A stretch of 64,000 bases of DNA from Mercurialis annua (lineage: Eukaryota; Streptophyta; Magnoliopsida; Malpighiales; Euphorbiaceae), in NCBI RefSeq assembly GCF_937616625.2, contig NC_065575.1, positions 27,589,001 through 27,653,000 of the forward strand, in the 5' to 3' direction. The notes under the pieces were generated by a model. That model was not told the origin of the DNA, made no database searches, and saw nothing but the letters and a program-made list of their open reading frames with translations. This document shows, in pieces, positions 58,578 to 64,000 of the stretch. The translations under genes and the position numbers were made by a program. Positions within the stretch are counted from its first letter, which is position 1, and every line of letters begins with the position of its first letter.

Positions 58578-60624
58578 TGTTGGCGTAGCGAGGCGTGCGG
58601 GTCCGGATCGTATATCATTTAGTAATTAAAGCACGCATCTAGGAATCGTAAGAAGAATACCTAAGTCGATTCTCCAACGATTCTTGTAGTCCCAAAAGTA
58701 CGGCGACCTCAAGCTCGTCCACACGAGTATGTGTCCGATTGAATCCTCGCCTTGAAGTAATCCTGCAAGAGTTCCTCTTGCCGAGCAGCCCTAAGCTCAA
58801 ACTCTCGCCGCGATTACGACCTTACTCGGATGTATGAAAAACGTCATCAAGTTTTTCCCGTGATTGATGACTACTTGAACTCCTTCAAGTCCTTTCTCTC
58901 TCTACAACTTTGTAGTGAGATGTGTGTTGTGTGGTGTGTTGAAATGAGCAAGGACATGCTCTATTTATAGGCTAGAGCATGTCTGAAGAATGCAACACCT
59001 TGCATGATAGGTGTCACACACCAAGCAGAGGTGTTGCCACCACATGACACCTTTCATGTGGTGACATCACATAGGTGACATCATATAGGTGATGCCATCA
59101 TATGACATCACATATATGACATAAGCTTATCTCATTACATCATCACCATGACATCATCATTCCATTAGCTTATGATTAATGATTTAAGTATCATTAATTA
59201 CACTAATTAATTACTTAAGCCTTTTAATCATAAAACTTGGTTAAAATATAATTAGATTCCTACTAATTTATAACTCTTATAAATTAGTCCCTAATTAACT
59301 TGGACATAGTACAATTAGGTTCCTACTAATTTATAACTCTTACAAATTAGTCCCTAATTTGTACATGTTTTTCATCTTAGATTAATTTATGAGATATGCT
59401 AGTATCTATATGAAATCGATCTTTCGTAAAGTCAATCGGTTGCACACTCTATTGTGTGTGACTAACTAGGTTCACATCTATATGGCAACGAGAGACATAA
59501 GAAACGCCTTTCTTATATTAAATAATTAAATCTCATTTAATTATTAATTCTTGTAGATCGAGAGTGACGTCTAGCAACATATCACGACCCCCAAATAGAT
59601 ATAAATGTTTCGATGCATTCTTTATGAACCAATGTTCATAATTACCGTACACTCAAAATTCCGTTCATCTAAGATTCCAATCTCGACTAGTGTCATGGTT
59701 AATTCAAACACTGTTTATCTTGATTATATGACCTCATCTCTTAGTTCTAATTCTTAATAAATACGACTTCCACTAGAAACAACTTTCTATGTAAGTCATA
59801 TACACCTGCGCAGGTTTTATCATCCACCAAGAACAATTCGAGATAGCATAGAATCTTGTCTCCGTTCATCTAGAGTAATGAATCCTTTCTAGGTTAAACC
59901 CCTATCTCCATATACAACTAACTAGAGCCAACACATCCCGCGGCCCTAGCTCATGAAAGATCTAGGGTTTAGGAGTATCAAACTCTAATCATCTATATAC
60001 AAGATAGTGTCACCGCAAGTCAAAGGACATATAATTATGAACTAGATGACATTAAATTGACTTTAATGAATTACCATGTATAAGTCATCTAGCGTCACTT
60101 GTTCGACTCACTCAACACGTTGAGTGTCCACATATTTATTCTGATCCCCATCAAGTAGTCCGAGACTCACTACTTCCTATAAGTAGTAACTCTTTACTAA
60201 TCAGGAGAATAAACAGAGGTGACGATCTTTCCAGGATAATGCGATGCCCTTATTCGTAGGATCCCATCGATCATGAACGGTTATTTAGATCACTTTTATA
60301 ATAGAATATGTCACTCATATTCTTAACACCTTAAGAATAGATTCTATCACAATGTGATAAGGACAATACATAATAAATGAACACTTAGTTGATGAGACAC
60401 TTAGTTCAAATCATTTTCAGTTACGACAATATGATATGGTCTCTTTATTTTTATTCTTTTTATATTTTATTATATTTTTTATTTTTTTAATCATTTTCAG
60501 TTACGACAATGTGATACGGTTATTTATATAAAGTGTCTCATCAACTAACTGAAAATGACGAGTCATTGGGATTAATTCTACAAATATACATGATCAAATG
60601 GCCCTAGGGCACATACTACTAACA
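58578..60624 (-). repeat. 3' LTR of the right-edge copia element (2047 bp)
   Basis: Same family as the two solo LTRs. In element orientation it starts TGTTAGTAGTATGTGCCC (right side) and ends CGCCAACA (left side). The TATA box is the complement of CTATTTATAGG at about 58961-58972. A 78-bp tandem repeat lies at about 59230-59365. An extra stretch at 60410-60565 contains a fold-back rearrangement. The interior follows on the right side, so the element reads right to left and its 5' LTR is outside the window. Confidence 0.9.
60385..60548. repeat. Fold-back rearrangement inside the LTR
   Basis: TTAGTTGATGAGACAC at 60385-60400 recurs inverted at 60533-60548. Between them TCATTTTCAGTTACGACAAT appears twice in direct order (60411 and 60491, period 80), and TAACTGAAAATGA near 60545 inverts its start. 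Neither other LTR copy has this. It replaces about 20 bp of ordinary LTR sequence. Confidence 0.75.
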
Positions 60625-60636
60625 ATCTCCCACTTG
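60625..60636 (-). other. Polypurine tract of the right-edge copia element
   Basis: On the minus strand CAAGTGGGAGAT directly precedes the LTR start TGTTAG. This shows that 58578-60624 is the 3' LTR of a minus-strand element. Confidence 0.85.
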
Positions 60637-63600
60637 CACTAGTGCCATTGACAACTATATCTAAGCCTCATCTTCTCAAGATGTAAATCTTAATGACTCT
60701 ATGTCATGGGCTTTTTCAGTGGGTCAACCATGTTATTGGCTGATGCTATCTTTTAGAGAAACAATTTCTCTCTTTCCAACACTTTATTTAGATAACATGA
60801 TAATGCCTTTACTTATGTTCGGATAATTTGTGAGACCCGTTTTATTTTGCTAGGGCAGTAGCACCATTGTGGTTGCAGAAAATAGGAACTGTCGACTTTA
60901 ATGGAAGAAAACCGTACTTAGTTCAGTTACGAACTAATTTATCCAAACACCTTCTATTACGACATCTCATGTCATAATATACTCGGCTTCTATAATGGAA
61001 TATGGAGTTGATTCTTGGTTAGAACACTTCTAGCTCACTACTCCTTCATTATAGATAAATATGAATCTGGAGATAGACTCTCTATTATCCATAACTGATT
61101 ATTAATCAGAATCTGTAAAATGGTCTACTTAAAAATCTCGTTCTCCATATCTTTAGTTCTACAAAAGTTCTTAAAGATATCTTTAACAACCATCCAATGT
61201 TCTCAACATGGATTGGATTAAAACCGATTAGTCCCACTAACCGCATAGACAACTACTAGCTTTATAAGTGGAAACACATACGTCAGACTACCAATTAATG
61301 AAGCCTATGGTATCTTTGCTAGATTCTTTCTTTCTTCAGAAGTTTCGGAAGACACTCCCTTTGAAAGAAGAATTTTATGCCTAACTAGTATCAATCCTCC
61401 CTTAAAACTTTCATATTGAACTACTTCAATATCTTTTCTAAGAAGAGCCTTTAGGAGAAACCAATTATTCTCTTAGATCTATCTCTATAGAGTCTAATAC
61501 TGAGAAATTAGGCTACCTCTCCGAGGTCTTTGATGGAGTACGTATTAGATAAACCAAAGTGTTACAAAAATTAACATTCTGATATTATTATTTATTAGTA
61601 ATAAGTTATCTACATGAAATATCATGAAAGTGAGTCTGCTCCCACTAACCTTCTTGTAAACATTGGGTTTATCATCGTTTTTAATAAATTCGTAACTCCT
61701 TACGGATTTATCAAGACGACGAAACGTGAAGCTTTCTTTCCATCAACTAGGGATTATTTTAGCTTACACGCCTTGGAACCTTATTCGGATTCAAAATCCT
61801 CGACTTGTTTCATATTGATATACTCCTTAATTTAACCATTAAGAAATGTGGTTCTTACATCCATATGTCAAACCACTATATCAAAATGTGTAGCCTTGGT
61901 AAGAAAAATCTTGATGAACTTAAGCATGGCTACCGACGATAAAGTGTATTCACAATACAACTTCTTGCCTCTAGCAAAACTCTTTTGCAACAAGCCTACC
62001 TTTAAAGGTCTCCACCTTTCCATTAGTACCAATTTTACACTTGAAGATCCATTTAAACCTTATTGGTATAATACCTTTGGATGGATCGACTAGCTCCTAA
62101 AATTTGGTTTCTTTATATGGAATCCATTTCAGATTTTACTCCTTCAAACCAATTTCGAAGAATCTATATCACATATAGTTTCCTCATAAGTAAAGGGATC
62201 AACACTTGATCTTATTATCCATGACTAAACAACTCTTGTTTATCATGCGGGAAAACCATCTCTCTCCGGTGGACGAGATACTCTACTTAATCTTCGAGTT
62301 GTTAATGTAGATACATCTTTTACTAACTCCGGCTTTTAGTGGGTTTGATCAATCTTCATTGATTCATTATTATGTTGGTAACTAGATGACTCCTCATCTA
62401 ATTCTATATTCCTTTCTTAGTGTCCCTCTTGAGTAAACGCTTTATTAAGAAAGACTACCACCGATAAACAACAATTGTTTGTTCGGTTCGAATATAGAAA
62501 CAATATCATAAACTGTCTTTAGGATATCAAACATAACCTTTCCATGATTGATTTTGATTCCAAATTTATCGGATATCAGTTTCCTGATATGTTCCGAACA
62601 CCCTCAAATCTTAACATCCTTAAGACTTTATTCCATACCATATCTCATAAGGTATGTATGGAGCAGATTTAGTTGGTATTCAATTTAGAATTTTATTTGC
62701 AATAAGAAGTGCATGACTCCATAACAAGATGGATAAGTCAATATTTAGCTCATTATTGATCGTATATTGTCCCACAATGTACGATACCTCCTTCTTCACA
62801 GACGCACCATTCAACCATGGTGTTCCCAAGGAGTAAGTTGAAAAATAATACCAGATTCCTTTTGGGAACGTACCAAATTTTGTACTCAAGTATTCTTCCC
62901 TTTTCGATCACATCGTAAAGTCTTAATACTTTTTCAAATTTGGATTTCTACTTCATTCTTGATGTCATTTGAACATTTCAAAATCTTCATGTTTGTTCTT
63001 GATAAGACAAACTTAACTATATCGTGATAAATCATCGATGTAGAAAATGAAGTATAAGTATCTACCTTGGTCTGTTTCTTTAAACGTACCATATACATAA
63101 CTATGTATGATCTCTTAAATGGCTTTTTCAAGTCATAAAGAACATTTTGTGCATATCCATACCCAACTCCGTATTATCAAATATAATGCTACAAACATCC
63201 TTTGTAAATAGAAAATCAACTACCAAATTTGTCATACAAATTCGGATATAATATCTATATATATTGGGTAAGTACAAAAAACTTGTTTAAGTACAACTTA
63301 TGTTTATTTAAGAGATTTGAAATTGATCCTATAGCTCTTGTCGTAACGCTTGCGTCATTTTCTAGCTTTAAGATTACTTCATCTTTTTCCTATCTTTCTC
63401 ACTTTTACTAAATCCATAAAGGATAAACAAATATGAGAATTAGCATCGGTATCCAATACCTAAATTTTTAAATGAGCAATTGACATTGGAACATGAGATA
63501 GACACATTCTTGATAGAATTGTCGTTCATCTCGTCATTGCCCTTTAAGTATTCACAATACTTAATGCAATTTCAATTTCAATGTCTTTCAGTTTGACAAA

Positions 63601-64000
63601 ATAAACACTTTTTTTTATTGCCCGAACCGCCTTTCAAATATTCTAAATATTTTCGGCAATGACTTATACTGTCCTACATCTTAACAAATGAAAACACTTT
63701 TCTTTGTTAACGATGTGCATTTCTTTTTCGCAATAGCCTTGGAGGCATCTAAATATCTTAATCAATCAAAAATTGATTTTTAAACCACTAGCCGATTACT
63801 ATCGTGAATGTCACTTTAAAGGATTCTATTTAATCTTATTATCCCTTAGATAGCAAAGATCTCTAATTAGAATTCGTGTTATTTTGTATATTTAACCATA
63901 ATGATTTGGTCTTTATCAAAATGGCCTCCCACTATCTTTTTCGAATCCTATACTTCCAAAATAGGAAACGTGAATCTTTGTCGGAAAAGATTTCAAGCGG
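60637..64000 (-). pseudogene. pol: Decayed copia gag-pol, truncated by the window edge
   Basis: On the minus strand, fragments of a copia polyprotein appear in the correct order, broken by many stops and frameshifts. RNase H end: ASANNMVDPLKKPM at about 60700-60745. Reverse transcriptase catalytic box: HVDNLLLIN in place of the usual YVDD block, at about 61590-61616. RT start: HMDVRTTFL near 61860 and PIRFKWIFKCKIGTNGKVE at about 62010-62080. Integrase around the second Asp: IKTLRCDRKGRILEY at about 62890-62935. Protease: VLDTDANSHIC at about 63430-63465, with the active-site Gly replaced by Asp. Past it, a worn zinc-knuckle end of gag at about 63630-63700. Gag should continue beyond 64000. 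Plus-strand ORFs in this stretch are shadows. The element is dead. Confidence 0.88.

Noticed and set aside
61614..62093. Plus-strand ORFs of 73 and 81 codons at the right end
   Set aside because: They are antisense to the decayed copia reverse transcriptase on the minus strand.

Overview
The window looks like gene-poor, repeat-packed heterochromatin of a flowering plant, probably a eudicot. The plant assignment rests on the element types: a Ty1/copia element with the hallmarks of a Sirevirus, a Ty3/gypsy-like element primed by initiator Met-tRNA, and hAT-type MITEs. I see no ordinary host gene, rRNA, tRNA or CRISPR. The species cannot be told from the sequence.

About 55% of the window is one satellite family with two interchangeable unit lengths, 99 bp and 147 bp. 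The 147-bp form is the 99-bp form plus a 48-bp partial internal duplication. The satellite is in plus orientation at 647-2453, 11343-15642 and 25368-25543. It is inverted at 27488-44292 and 46012-58577. The switch falls at about 25534-25560, inside a 10-bp word that the long unit carries in both orientations. The inverted part is organised into larger segmental duplications with periods of about 0.97, 1.4, 1.5, 2.3 and 3.7 kb.

Five LTR-retrotransposon insertions and one duplicated MITE interrupt the satellite. (1) 2454-11342: a complete but non-coding Ty3/gypsy-like element (TSD CCATG) with unequal LTRs. (2) 15643-25367: a very young, apparently intact Sirevirus-like copia element (TSD AATCT). 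Its two 947-bp LTRs differ at one base, and it carries gag, pol and a third ORF. (3) 25561-27487: a solo LTR that has lost about 56 bp and abuts the inversion junction. (4) 44293-46011: a solo LTR of the same family (TSD GTCGC). (5) 58578-64000: the 3' LTR and decayed pol of a minus-strand member of that family, running off the right edge. Two copies of one hAT-like MITE (39148-39483 and 40644-40984) share one target site because the surrounding 1.5 kb of satellite was duplicated.

The most interesting object is element 2. Gag and Pol lie in the same frame but are separated by two stop codons. A strong splice donor inside gag (17752) and a good acceptor directly after the second stop (18771) define a 1020-nt intron. 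Removing it would join Gag to Pol in frame (368 + 1041 residues). Unspliced RNA would give a long Gag with an extra coiled coil, a His-rich stretch and a second zinc knuckle. Downstream, the 440-residue third ORF is preceded by its own TATA box and by a cluster of the same GGGCG-centred palindromes found in the LTR, so it may be expressed from an internal, LTR-like promoter.

The first 646 bp are different: a minus-strand reading frame with two internal stops and no recognised identity.
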